Positions 1-13,000 of a stretch of 64,000 nt of DNA are shown here, piece after piece (within the stretch, counting starts at the first letter, position 1; every line of letters begins with the position of its first letter). Source of the DNA: Phoronis australis (lineage: Eukaryota; Phoronida; Phoronidae); contig NMRA01000127.1 in the NCBI GenBank assembly GCA_002633005.1, positions 767,253 to 831,252 on the forward strand. Reading direction: 5' to 3'. A program made the position numbers and the translations under genes. The notes beneath the pieces were generated by a model. That model was not told the origin of the DNA. It ran no database searches and was given only the letters and a program-made list of their open reading frames with translations.

Positions 1-165
1 GATGGGTGCTTAACCGAGAGGTGGGTGCTTAACTGGAAATCTTCAAAAATCGCTGGGGGGGGGGGGCGCTTAACTGAGCAGTGGGCGGTTAAATCGAAAA
101 TCCACCTAAAGTAGGGGGTGGGCGGTTAACTGAGCATGGGCGTTAACCCGAACGTTTACGGTACG
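1..165. repeat. GGGCGCTTAAC-type degenerate tandem repeat
   Basis: Repeated GTGGGCGCTTAACTGAGC variants with a G-run at about 55-67. Incomplete at the window edge. Confidence 0.7.
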
Positions 166-976
166 TTTTTGAAGGATAAACCGGACTTCAGATTTTAAGT
201 TTTGTTCTGTGTTTCGTGTGCTTTGATTAGTACTGATTTTTAGGTTTAAATGGCATTTGACTTTTTACTTAAAAATTTTCATACCGCAAAACACTTCAAA
301 GCGCATTTTTAAAATCTGAATTATTGATACTTTGCTTTTACATATAGCACATATCTGATTTAGCATATTCCTATGTCAATGGCAAACAAATTGTTTTGTC
401 TTTTGAGAAAGCATTTTTAAAATACTAAAACACTTTCAAAATGATTACTTGAATGAAACAGATTGGATCTCCATACTTGGTACCAAACTCCAGTCCTGGA
501 CCAACGGGGCAAGACTGCAATTTGATCCATGGGCTTGGAGTATTTTTGGTGTGCGCGCGTGCGTGTAAAGAGCTCTCGTATGGAATTTGTACAACAGATT
601 TGATGATTGCTGGTCTAGGCCTGGGGTTTTAGGGGATCGTAAAGAGTCCCAGCCATTGAATAGTCTCTACCCCCTGCAGAGGTATGCAATTCAATTCACC
701 TGTTTACAGTACCACCTTGTGGCTGTTTATATTTTTACCTTCACCTTTGAGTGAGCAAACCACGAGTTGTTGTTTAACACTTTTTTAAATCTAATTTCAA
801 CGAAAATAATGTCACTAGTGCTAAGCACTTCTTTCCATAAGGGCTTCCTTCATATGAAGAATGTTTCCTGGTTGATGGCTCTTTATGTAAATAGATTTAT
901 GTAGTAGAAGAACCTCCAGGTCTCAGTAAACCCTCCACATCAAGAACACTGATCTAAATTTCTGTGTATGGAGCAT

Positions 977-1202
977 GGGCCCGTTCCAAGAAACTGACTT
1001 AAGTCTAAGATTTGTCTTAACTTCCAAACTTTGAAACTTCCACATCTGTCAAGATAGTCAGAATTAAGACAAAACTTACATAGAAAACTTAAATCAAACT
1101 TAGATCTCTTTCTTGAAACAGTCTTGAGGCAAATTTATCTTAAAATTTGCTAAAATTTTAAGATATGTCTTAGCTAAGTCAGTTTAGTTGGAACCGGCCC
1201 AT
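977..1202. mobile_element. MITE family A, copy 1
   Basis: Foldback element: left end GGGCCCGTTCCAAGAAACTGACTT, right end the inverse (CTAAGTCAGTTTAGTTGGAACCGGCCC), interior rich in AAGTCTAAG/CTTAAGT. No ORF. Related copies at 8133-8378 and 28075-28326. Confidence 0.75.
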
Positions 1203-4059
1203 GAGTAATTGCCATATTTAGTAGTGGTTTTACGGCAATCAACAACCAAATGTACAACTGTTTTATCAAGGAGAGGATGCCATCTTCTAGCTTTCGTATG
1301 AATTTGACTAAAATTGCCACTGATTGAAATACTGGTGTAACAATGGTTTAATATACAAACACATTATTTTAAATATATAACAAATATGATTGTATGTGTC
1401 CTGCTGCTACACAGATTGGTAGTTGCAAGTGGCTTAATTAGCTGTCAGTCTTTAGTGACAAAAAAGCAAATCTACCCAGGCATTCATCTGTTTATCTTGC
1501 AATCTTGTAAAATGGGTTTGTAGGAGAAAGTCTGTTCCATACTTAGGCTGATAACTTAGTTGTGCTGGAGATTATTAAATCAATGTTTCTCCTTCAGAAT
1601 AACTGACCCTGCGATGACTTGCGTCGAAGAAGATAACCTTCAATTGGCTAATACAGCAGTGATTGCTATGATGTCAAGCATATGTATTAAAATGAGCACT
1701 ACCATACGCTACCTAATTGATTGCATTGTGTTATCGATGCTTTGCTTTTTGTCGTACTATGTCTGGCATGCTTTTTCTATTGCAGGATAAAAACTGTAGA
1801 AATGGCGCAGAAATGGTGATTATTGGTAGTCATTAATCATATTTGTTGTCTCTTTTCCATTTTCGCTGCTGATAACGCGCTTTTTTACCCAGGGTTTTTA
1901 TGGTGTTGGCCACTGTATTTAGAGGGAAGTGTCTTTCCTTGCTTTCTAACACTAGAGAACTCCACATACTCTTGAACCGATTATTGCATACCATTGGACT
2001 TTTTGGCAGAATTTATATTTCAAAATCTGTTCAAAAGAGCAGTAGAGAAGTACCTTTGCATTATTTTTAACCTATCTAAATTGACTTGTCATGTTCAAGT
2101 ATACGAAAAACATGCTGGTTGCAGCTCTAACACACATACAATCGTCACATCACAATTATTGCTCGCTGGTCGAACTGGGGAAAACCTGTTCAGACGGGGA
2201 AAACAGATGGCTGGAATTCACTTGACGCCAGTCTACCTTGTGAAAGTGTTGGCGTGTAGATCAAGTGCAGCTGCTCTGGTGACACACGTTTAATTAGCTA
2301 ATTGTGTGTTGAATATTGTATATCCTCGTTGAGTTATAGGAAATTACATGTTCAGCATACTCAACTGTTAATCAGTCCTTGGAGAGCATGTTGCACTATC
2401 TAATCGCCAACTCTAATGTTCTCTTGGTGTGGTTTTATCCCCAAGTTGTGGAATTCTCTGTGACGGAAATTGAATTATGCTAACGTCACTTCTTATTTTT
2501 TTGTTTTTACGGAGATATCAACATTTTTTTGTCATTGATTTATGAGTGTGTTATTTCGACAAACTAATTTTTAACCTTTAACTAATAACAGCACACCTTT
2601 TTTCCTAGTAGCCTTGGTCATAGGATTCTAGTTTCCTGTCTGAGTTGTTATATTTGATATATGTATTATTCTTTGCTATTTTTAATGGTTGTGGGTTGCC
2701 TTGAACACATCGTCTGTAGTGGGTTTCTACTTTTTTGGTTTGTATTAAGTCATGTGTTTAATTGTGAAGTTTTTTGCTAACAGTTACCTTACAATTTATT
2801 AGTCTTGTTACTCTTATTGATAGTGTAGTTATTGTTAATAGTATTGTTGTTGTTCTTACTATTAGTATTTTTAATGTTATGATTATTATTTACTGTTTAT
2901 GTGTTGTGATCCTGAGGCATTAGTTAGGCTAGTGCGTAGCATAGACTAGATAACTGATCTATTCTGGCTCATGGTTGGCCATACAATTGACATCAACTAA
3001 CTTGGCAATGAGGGCTGGCCCTCCGAACAGGGACTCAAATTGGTCCCCTCTACCTAATAATTGTTTTTTTTACTCTTAATTCCATGCTGATGTCCCCATG
3101 GTACAGTAAAGGCATATGTAAATCCTATCCAACATACTGTACACTGTCTTGAGTTCGTATTATACTGCTAATAGGATACTAAGAATAATTCCTTGTTTGC
3201 AAACTGTTAACAAAAACAAAGTCGTAGTGTTTTTCTCTTCAGCTTTTTTAAATGTTAAAGAAATGACACCTAGTCATGTGGTTTTCTAAATACGGAAGTC
3301 AATTCCGTCAGGAATGTATTTTCGGCTTAAACAAAGCTGACTTGTGCGCTGGAGGCTGGAATGGGCTAAAGGCAAGTGACACACAAGAATTTGAATCCTT
3401 GTTGAACAATTATTTACCTCGTACTTATCCTCTCCACTTTTTTCTGTTTGTTGCACTTTGACTTCCTCTGTCTGTTTTGATTTTTGTTGCAAATTTCATA
3501 CAGTTTGATGGTAAGTTAATAAGGTATTTTCATTTACTAATTATAACATTTCTTACATAATGTTTAAAGTAACAATAATGGATGCATAAAAGCTATGTCT
3601 TTTGAAAATCCTTGATGATCATAGAATCTTTTTACCATATGTGCATGAAAGCCAAGTCCACTATTTGGAATCAAATGATTGATGTGTTTTTTTCTAAAAA
3701 TCAGATTTCTAATGAAGATGGCCGAATTTTCTATAAACACATTTTTTGGGACATATTTGCAGGTTTTGTTTATTTATTCTCTTAGCTACAAAAGTATGTC
3801 CGGTATTTGGTTCTAAGGTCTTTTAGCCTGAGAGCTCAGCTGTGAAAAAATAAAGACTTCCGTTTTTTTTGGAATGTTTACGTCTTAATTTTGACAGCTA
3901 AGTTCTCGGGCTAAAATGCTTTAAAAGAAAATCCCAGATGTGCTTTTGTAGCTAGTTTCTGGAAATTATGTTGATCTTCAATCAGCGTTTTTTTTAGAAT
4001 AGATGGCAAACACTTGGGCATTATTTTAGTGTTCACAAAAAGATTCTATCATCATCAAT

Positions 4060-4440
4060 TTTTGCGACATCTTTTGGTAGATGATGACTTCGTCACTGAA
4101 GCAATATTTGCTCAGAATATCGGTTTGCTAGAACAATACTTCTAAAATGTATAACGAAATGAAACTAGTTCCGATCTGTGACGTTTATGCAACGCTGTGG
4201 GAGAGGAACTGTATTGAAGAATCAGTAAGAACAGAAATTGGCCAACAGGTGTTGTATTTCATGGCACCAAAACCTGACGCGTGAAATCGCAATTTTAACA
4301 GCAAAATAACGGCTGAATGTCACTTTTAAGTCCAGGGACGTACTTAAGGGAAAATGTTGGTTTTGTTGGCATTAATTTTATGTCATATTTTATTTGACCA
4401 GGGTTTTTTCATCCACATTAGTTGTGAAGCTGTATAGATG
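4060..4440. repeat. Dispersed repeat family E, copy 1
   Basis: Shares order and phrases with 13500-13890: TTTTTGCGACATCT, GAAACTAGTTCCGAT, TGTGACGT, TATTTCATGGCACC, GCAATTTTAACAGCA and ACCCACAT-type ends. No ORF. Confidence 0.65.
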
Positions 4441-5474
4441 TCAAATAAAGTAATTTTTGGGTCTTCTATTAATGCTTAAAAAGTTGTTTATAAGAAATTC
4501 AATCTTATATTTCAAAGGTACCTTTAAGTCTTCATTCATTAGAATAGTAAGTGTGCCATGGTTTTGTACGTGTACTGTGGCTCACTTGGCAAGCAGCATC
4601 TTAATGGAAAGCTTTTCCTAGGAGATGCCTCTGATAATGTAGTCAAAAGTAAAAGTATTTTCTGAAATAGGTGCTTTATCCATTTTGAAATCCAATGGTT
4701 TTCATTTTCTGGAAATGAAGGAATGCAGTACTTAAATTTGCGTCTTGCGTACAGTGAAGAAGCACAAGTGCGTGTAAATTCAGTTGATGTATAAGCCTTT
4801 CCCACGAGTCGCTGCTTCCAGGGCCGGTTGGGTGGTGGGGGGATACTCCCGTAGATATGGTGCTCCAAGAGGTAACCTTTTCACAACCACTTTTTCTGTT
4901 TTTCTGCAAAAGGATACTTCTTCTGAGAGAACTGCCTAAAAAAGGGTTCAGTATGGGAGTTCGAACCTCCATAAGAAGGTTCTCATTTCCAACCATACAA
5001 ATGTGACTGAAGGACTTTAAATATTATCTATATTCTTAATTAAAGCTTTGGGCAAAATTTACCAATTTTTGACAACATGACATCCCTTCTTGCACTGTTT
5101 CAGTCTTTGGATTAAAATTTCCTGTATCAACCATCGCTACCGATTAGGTTTAGAATTAACCCCTTCAAAAGGTGACTTTTCACGGAAGCAACCTGCAAAT
5201 ATGTCTTTCTTTCTCATGTTTACTCTCTAAATTGGTCGAAATCCTAATTTTCCAGCTGCACCACGGTCAGCAGTACCTGTTTTTATGGATTTCACGATCA
5301 CCAGTGAAGAGACAAAAAGTCACTTAATATTAATATCTCTGAACATCTGCCAGGTGTAGTGGTTCCTTTCATGTTCAAGTGTTGACCAATTCGCATTGAT
5401 ATCCTCCTCCGTGTATATGAATAAATCGATGTCAGACAGTGCGTTGGTTTCAAGGGCTCTAGTTGTGCCTTTTA

Positions 5475-5766
5475 GTGCTGGGTCAACGTTTTATAATGAG
5501 CTTTAGTCGGAAAGCCCCCAAAAGATTTCATGAAGTTGAACCTAGAATTTGTTTTCAGCAGTTCTATTGTTTAGCATGTGAAGATTTGTTGCAAAGTGTG
5601 CTTTTAATGACTATCAGTAAGTGCTGGGTCAACGTTTTATAATCAGCTTTAGTCGGAAAGCCCCCAAAAGATTTTCTGAAGTTGAACCTAGAATTTGTTG
5701 TCAACAGTTCTATTGTTCAGTATGTGAAGATTTGTTGCAAAGTGTGCTTTTAATGACTATCAGTAA
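5475..5766. repeat. 146-bp tandem duplication
   Basis: 5475-5620 and 5621-5766 are nearly identical (start GTGCTGGGTCAACGTTTTAT), with few substitutions. Non-coding. Confidence 0.88.
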
Positions 5767-6267
5767 GTCTTCAACATCATTTTAAAATACATGGTAACAT
5801 TGTTTTTGAACAGCACTCATGCGGGGATGCATTGTTCATTTAAATATGTATTAGTGGGTACAAGTTTTTAAAAATCCATTTGCTGACACTAAGTGTATTC
5901 ATTTTCTTTCTATACATCCTAGACACTTTGCATTGAATTTCAATTACTTAGCCTTAAATTGGCTGCACGTAGTTATGGCTGTAATAAAATATTGTGTTCA
6001 CGAATCATATTGCAACGGTAATCTGGTGTGACAGTTTTTAAGTTTATCGATATTCCCTCCACTCAAGCATTCACATCCCGGGGCTAACAAGAACCTAAGC
6101 TATTATGATGGGTCACGTGTGTATGTCAGTGGCAAATTTAGGGTTTCCATTTAATTTTGGGTTTGTCTGAAGATTTTTGAATGGTCTGAAATCAGGCAAG
6201 TGAATGCTTTTAATTCTCTGTGACTGTGCAGTGCTCCTGGGTTATGTATTCAAAATGTGCTCATCTT

Positions 6268-6345
6268 AGGCCTAGTGCAGACGGAGAGGTACTTAGGCCT
6301 AGTGCAGACGGAGAGGTACTTAGGCCTAGTGCAGACGGAGAGGTA
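6268..6345. repeat. 27-bp tandem repeat, 3 copies
   Basis: GGCCTAGTGCAGACGGAGAG plus GTACTTA, three near-perfect copies. The 27-bp length gives an open frame (LGLVQTERY) that I regard as a repeat artefact. Confidence 0.85.
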
Positions 6346-8132
6346 TGAGCTCAATTTCTGCTTCAAGTGTAAGTTACTTCAAATATTGTTACCCGCATAC
6401 AGTGAGGCAAAATGCTCACTGACCAGTCCTGTAAACTTCGTTTGTAGTAATCGCTGTAACTGGACGATAATTATCCACCGATTTTGCACAAAAACAATTG
6501 CCAAAATAGCCGTTTTTTCATTTTTCAATGGTTGATTTCCTTTTCGAAAATAATGGGAGTTTACAGCAAATACCGTTTTATAAAATCTTCACATGATGCT
6601 TGTAAGACTTAATGCTTTTGTGGAGAAAGGTAATTTCACTTGTCAGCCATATTTTGTGGTAAATAAATGATGAATTACTGCAGTGTACACCCCAGGTGGT
6701 TTCAATGAGCGAGTTGGTGCAGGACGCTTGTTGGTTTTCCGGTGATGCATTAATGAAAGGGGCATTTCGCCAGCTGTATAGCTGTTAATCTAGTTTTAGG
6801 TTTAAAAAACATTACCCTTCTCATCGATTTTGAATTGTTGTCGTCTGAGCTGACATCTCCAGTCATAGGCAATGCATGCATGTGCCACTTTTGAATTCAT
6901 AACTGCTGTGTTTTCTTGAGTCACTGATGGTTATGATGTTCTTGTTGGTTATGAAAATGGAGTCCAGTTGCAGTAAGGATTTTACGAGAGTAAATTGCCT
7001 TTTTACATTTTTTTTAACCAGATAAACTAGGCGAAATGCGGTTTTAATTTTCATTGGTTATTTAACTTAGCTCATCTCACCTGCTATGGGGATTTATGCT
7101 TCCATCTTATTGGCGAATACCTAAGCTTTGAGATGAGCTTATTTGCATTCAAGGCACATAGCTCTCAGTCTGCCCTGTCCCTTTGGCCTCCAGAAGGCTA
7201 CGCAAAGTCTAACTTTAGTTGATAGTTTTTACGTCCTTTTTGCGTCTCCCCTTACCTAGGGCCCAGTCAAGCTATTCCCTAAAAACGTAGCTGCCTTCAG
7301 TGGTGCACGCTTTTGCCAGACATTTGAATAAAACGTTTGGCTTCTCTAGGCCAGCACAGTGATTATTTAGTGTTTTAAGTTGTTTTCTAAATGTTTGACA
7401 GCTGAAACCTCAATCTTGCTGTCCGTCACTTAAAACCCATTTTGGAAGCACCTGAGCCAAATGAGATTTAAATGAATTTATCGATTTCCACTTGTCTATC
7501 TGTTCCAAATGTTGTCTATCTGTCTGATATTAGATTAATTACAAATGAGTTTGCGATTTCTCCACAAATTAGTAGTTCATTTTACCAGGTTTAATTTTTT
7601 CTGGAATGGAATAGTAGCAATGTTAGATTGAACTAATGATTAAACGCCTTGTACCAACTAACTCCCAATTAGTGCCTAGTCAGTGACTGGGTAATTTCAA
7701 TGGTTCCAACTACAAAGGTTTTAAGCATGCTTATACAGTTTATTTGTTGATTTTCACTGGAGAAAGAATGATTATATGGTGACTCATTTGTTTATTTTGT
7801 GGTTAATTAAGGATGGTGTTTTTGTTGTTCTTATATCGCATATTTCTGATACATTTTGTGCTGTATTATTGGATATGTTTTTTTCCTTTTCTATTGGCTG
7901 AGGTTAAGTTGTTTTTGCACATCTGCTTTGTATGCCTAATATTTAACTGGTAATCCTGCCAGTGGATAGACATTTGTCAAGTTGTTTAGTAGAGTGAATT
8001 GTACCATTCATAATCCACAATTTCAACATCAAGGCTGTATGTGACCTTAATGGACAGATTTGAACAAGTACAGAATTCAATACAGCAAAAGCTCTTATTT
8101 CTGAAAGCTGAAAAACTAGAATTTATGTCAAT

Positions 8133-8378
8133 AGCCCATCCCTAGAAAACTGACTTAGCTAAGACAAATCTTAAATTTCAGTAAATTTTTAGATAAAACT
8201 TAAATTTGTCAAGTCTGTTTCAAGAAAGAGATCTCAAGTTTGACTTAAGTTTTTGACTTTTGTTCTTAATTTTGACTATTTAACTTACTAGATGCTGAAG
8301 TTTCAAAGTTTGAAAGTTGAAACAAGTCTCAAACTTAAGCAAAAAATGAACTTAAGCCAGTTTCTTGGAACCAGGGCT
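8133..8378. mobile_element. MITE family A, copy 2
   Basis: Left end AGCCC...AGAAAACTGACTTAGCTAAG and right end CTTAAGCCAGTTTCTTGGAACC are inverted relatives of each other and of the 977-1202 copy. The interior shares TTTCAAGAAAGAGATCT. Confidence 0.75.
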
Positions 8379-10000
8379 CTGGATTTTGAGAATCAGTTTG
8401 ATGGTTGTTATTCAGTGGGGAAAATTGGTTCTCAAAATGTGAGACCCTGTAAGTGACTGTTACCAAATTTATTTTTTTGACTTTATACCAATCTGTTATT
8501 AATTGGATTTCCTGACCATGTCTTTGTAGTAAAAGGAGGAAAAAAGATATATTCATAACAAAACAACATCAATGGCATGTCCAAATTACATTTGATATAA
8601 ATCACTGTTCAAATTATGAATTCTCAAAAAATATTACAATTATGAAACTATTGCCTTTTTGTTTCATGCTATTTTCGAGTTTTTTCTTAAATATAGGAAA
8701 ATTCCTATTTTTGATAGTCCTAAAACAATGGAACACTTTAAAAAAGAAATCCTGACACACCTGGAAAACAACTGTGCATAAAACAAAGTATCTAAAGGTT
8801 TAATTTGAATCTGATCGGCTCATCGCAGACATGATTTCTCAATTTTAGTCAAATTTGGACATTTTCCAAGGTCCCACGTAACTTTATACCTGAAAAATTA
8901 ACATTTTTAATAACTTTGTCCTGTGCAAATTGTGGTTCACTCCCACTGATGTGCCTTCTCAACATATAGAACACGGCAAAAATAATTCAGACAAAATAAC
9001 CCGGATTTACCCATTATGAGGATTGGGTGGAAGGCAAATTGAAGTCAGAATAGCCTTCCTCATGACTATGGTTGAGGGTAATTAAAAGCCATTCTGCAGT
9101 TGGAATTAACAGTCATTACCTGAGACTTTTTTGCGGTCAACAGACTGAGGAAACGTTGTTTTGTCTGATTACTTTTGTCTTGCACCGTATGTAATTGTGA
9201 AATTTAGCTATTAAACAGTTTCTATGGAGTTGGCATAGTACAATCACTGTGAAACATGTTCAATTTCACATGAAAATTAAAGGTAAAAATTGTTGTTTAA
9301 TGTGGATATAAACTCTCGTTCTGTCAGAAAGAAGAGCTTTTCATTGCCATTATAAAATTGGTCTCAAATTGTTCCTTAGACAAATTAACGGCAATTTCTG
9401 AGCTTGAAAAGAGCTAACATGTCATTATTGCTCAACGGATCAGAGTCTACAAGTTAGTTTGTTGTGGCAGGCTATTTTATAACATCATCTCAAGCAAATT
9501 AAATGGACTGTCAGATTTTTCCGAGTCCAAAAACCAAATCTTATCTGAGTTAGGAATGAGTCGATATCAGTTTTATAGAGGCAAGTGGTTGAAATCTTCT
9601 TTGATGGAACGTGGGTTTGTAGCCTGTCTATTTTTTTTGCAAATATTAATCAAAAATGCTTTCTGTTTTCTCGTTTTGACCACATAGGTGTTAGTGCTCA
9701 AAAGTGCCAAATGCTGTTTTAAGATTGCTGCATAATAATTATGAAGTAAAATTTTTTAAAAATACTTTTTGTTTTTCCCCCCTAAATTTCATAGCATTTT
9801 ACTCTCTGCTTTATGGTATGGCAGGCTAATCGTTTGACCCGCATAGCCTGCTGATGTCTCTGCCTTTTTGTAATTATGAAGTAAAACTTTCTTAATACTT
9901 TTTTGGTTTTATATATTTGAAGACATTTTGCTTTCTGCTATATGGTATGGCAAGTTGAACATTTGACCCTCATAACCAACAGATGTCTCTGTCTTTTCAG

Positions 10001-10071
10001 GGAATATTCTCACAAGTGTTTGACCTTCAAGCCAGCGATTTTGACAACAACGACACGTACAACCGAGAAGG
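10001..10071 (+). CDS. PDE5: PDE exon: GAF-B strands (first exon recognised)
   Basis: Follows a TCTTTTCAG acceptor and ends GG|GTCAGT. It encodes [14 protein letters not shown] and onward, the GAF-B segment beginning at the F-S-x-V-F-D strand of PDE5/6/11 proteins. Read in phase 0 it gives 23 codons plus 2 nt. The phase of its upstream neighbour is unknown because that exon was not found in the window. Confidence 0.85.
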
Positions 10072-13000
10072 GTCAGTTGAACATCATGTTTCATAGCTTG
10101 TTGATAAACTTGCGAATGTCACTTGCTTTGGAGGAGAAGGGAGGCCAGCGTGCTAGGAGAGCGATTAATGGCGGCCATGTCTGTGCCATCTGTGACGGGG
10201 ATTGCCATGTAGTCTCCAAACTAGTCATTCAGGATGCTGCATTGACTGTTGAGATGTACCAAGAGTGCAACACCATAGTCTCCCGAGACTGACAGATGCC
10301 AATCAATCACTTAAAGCTGCATTTTGCCCTGTTTTATCACGCTAAAAGTGAAAAGCGAATGAAGCCTTTTACTTTCATAAAATCAACTCCTAATATTCTT
10401 TACTGTGATAGGATTCTATTTATGTTACTGACAAAAACATTGATGCCATCAACACCCAATGAGGTGTTTTAATTTTTATTTGATTGTAGATTCAAAAATG
10501 GAGTAGATGCACATCGCCAGAGACTTGAGTTTCCTGTATATCCGACAATAATTAGACGAGCATGGTATTGTTTTTAAACCCTGAAGTGCTTCGGTTAAGA
10601 ATTGAACACTGACGGGCGAAATGCAGCTCTGACTTGGTCAAACTTAAGCGAAATTTCGCAGTGTATCTCTGGCTCGCAGCTATTCCATGTGTTATGTTAG
10701 AACACATTTTTGTTTCAGTGGTACGTCTTGATTTGTTTTGATTAGGTGTTTGTAAGAAAAAATAATTCAGGTGCACCTCTCTCATCCTAAAATATTTACC
10801 CACAATGCAACATCTGTCAAATCTTCTGTTTCTTCACAAACAAAAAAGTTAGTTTCCCCATTTTCATTATCTATCTCATTATTGTGCAATTCATGATCAT
10901 AATGCGGGCAAACTTGTATTGTTACAATTTGAGTTTCAATGTGCACACCAAGAAACTGGAAATGTGGTGCAAATATGTGGTGGATGTGCTTCAGGGAGAC
11001 ATATACGATGCTGCCCTCTATGATTGTTCTCCAAAGAGAGGTTGGCCCTGGCGTGCTATTGATACATTTTAACTGCAACAGCATTTTGTCAATTACACTG
11101 CGAGTTTTCCATTTCAGTTTACAATTTGAGAGTTTTCACTGGTGACACAGAGTGCTCCAGCCTTGTATTATTTATTGATTATTGAGGGAAAGTGAAGTTC
11201 TGTCTGCGATGTCGGTACTCTTGTCTATGATTCAATTACTGTGGTGTAACCAACTTGGATTTACTCAAATTAGATTTACGTGCTAGATAATGCTATTTTC
11301 AATCACCGTCCTTATTGTCAAACTGTCTACTCCAAATAGTAATTGACATATGTTCTTCTTTACTGGCGCAGGTGCCAAGATCCCAGGTTCCCCATTAACA
11401 TCGGCATCACGGGCTATGTGGCCACTACAGGGGAGGTAAATCTAGTTATGATTGTTCAAATATCCAGAAAATGCAATTGACAACAGTCGATTGTGGAAAC
11501 TCAGTGTAGTAGTCACCTGTTGCACTTTATTGTGGAATATATTCCATAAAAATTTTTCTATTTGGTAAGAAATTGCTGAAAGTACCATATGTCTCTTTTT
11601 AGAGCGTACTTTTTTGTTTTCAAATGCTCAAAAGTTGACCAAATGTTGTTCAGATACTGCTATACTGAGTATACAAGCCATAAGTGAAAGAATTTTTAAA
11701 TTTTCAGAAGAGTTATTTTAGTAAGGAAACTTGACCAAAGGAATTCCAAAGATTTTGCTGTATGTCGGACTAATAGCTATGAAACATTGTACGACGCATA
11801 AGAATTGTGGCCAATCGCTGCATGCCATGTATGATTTTGATCACGTGACTGCATGGTGTGATGTGAATTGTTCACGTGATTCACTAACACTATCTACTGA
11901 GATGAACAGTGACTGATCCCATTTAGGTATTTCATTCTCCAGAAATAACATCACATTTACATGATGAACATGTCCATATATCATTTTCCGTATCTCATGG
12001 GGGCAATCATAGCGACACGTAGACAAGACTTAAGAGATCATTATGCGATGTTGTGCAGTGTTACTCACCACATGAAATTATAGATTCAGTGAAACTGAGT
12101 GTTTATATGGCCCAGAGGTGTACAAAATTCGACTGGAAAATGTGTGCATTTTTATCAGTATTATGTTCTGCTTCAAAGTACCCAGCGCTTAACATGACTA
12201 ATTGGAGCTCAACTTTGACTCCTGTGGAATTCATGGAAGTGTTTTTTCATCCATTAGGATAAAGTCTAATTTCAATTGACATTTACTTTTATTTAAAGGA
12301 TTTGAAGCATTTTTATGAATGCTCGCAATCTTTTCCAAGTATTGTATTGTGATGCTAATTATAGTTTGTGAATTGAAAATAAACTAGGCCATATTGTGTC
12401 TCATATATTTTACCTAAATGAACATTTTGCTTGTAGTTAAGCCTGATGAATATAGCCTGTTACTTTATTATTTTTCTTTTATCTTTTACTTGAATAGACT
12501 GTAAACATACCTGATGCCTATCAGGATGACAGGTTTGACCCCGTGGTGGACGAGGGCGGGATTTTTCGAACAAAAAGCATACTGTGCATGCCAATCAGAA
12601 ACACTCAGCGACAGGTGATAGGTGTCAGTCAACTGGTGAACAAGCTGGATGGCTCCGCCTTCAATAAGAATGATGAATACTTCTTTGAGGTAAATGTGAA
12701 TGTGTTCATGGCGTTCGTGTCGCGTTCGTCTGTTCCCATGAATATGACGGTAATTAGTTCTTTGTTTTATTAAACATATGACTGTTATGATTGATGCTAA
12801 CTCGTTTTGTCCAATCACTTTACATCTCTTTGTATGCCATAGTCGCAGTGAAAGAAAGCAGTACAGAATAAAATAGATTGAGTTAAGTACTACCTTATCC
12901 TTGGAACGCCTTGTCTTTCAAATGGAATAAAATAATGCTACAAGACGTGAAAACGCGAAGTCGTTGCTATGAGTGCACTCAACTTATTACTAGGGTAACC

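Larger units (their letters stand above)
1203..10000. other. 5' flank or intron, no recognised exon
   Basis: Apart from the repeats listed separately (tandem repeats at 5475 and 6268, family E at 4060, MITE A at 8133) I see no exon. The missing GAF-A and early GAF-B exons of the PDE gene would be expected upstream, but none of their motifs was recognised here. Short open frames such as 1994-2293 and 4539-4996 lack family motifs or splice context. Confidence 0.5.

Noticed and set aside
4890-4990. tRNA gene suggested by GGGAGTTCGAACCTCC
   Set aside because: The T-arm-like hairpin is present but no acceptor, D or anticodon stem can be formed around it on either strand.
10071-10292. Long + strand frame running through the first PDE exon to 10292
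   Set aside because: The reading frame continues past a good GTCAGT donor into intron; the downstream protein has no similarity to GAF domains, while the spliced version does.
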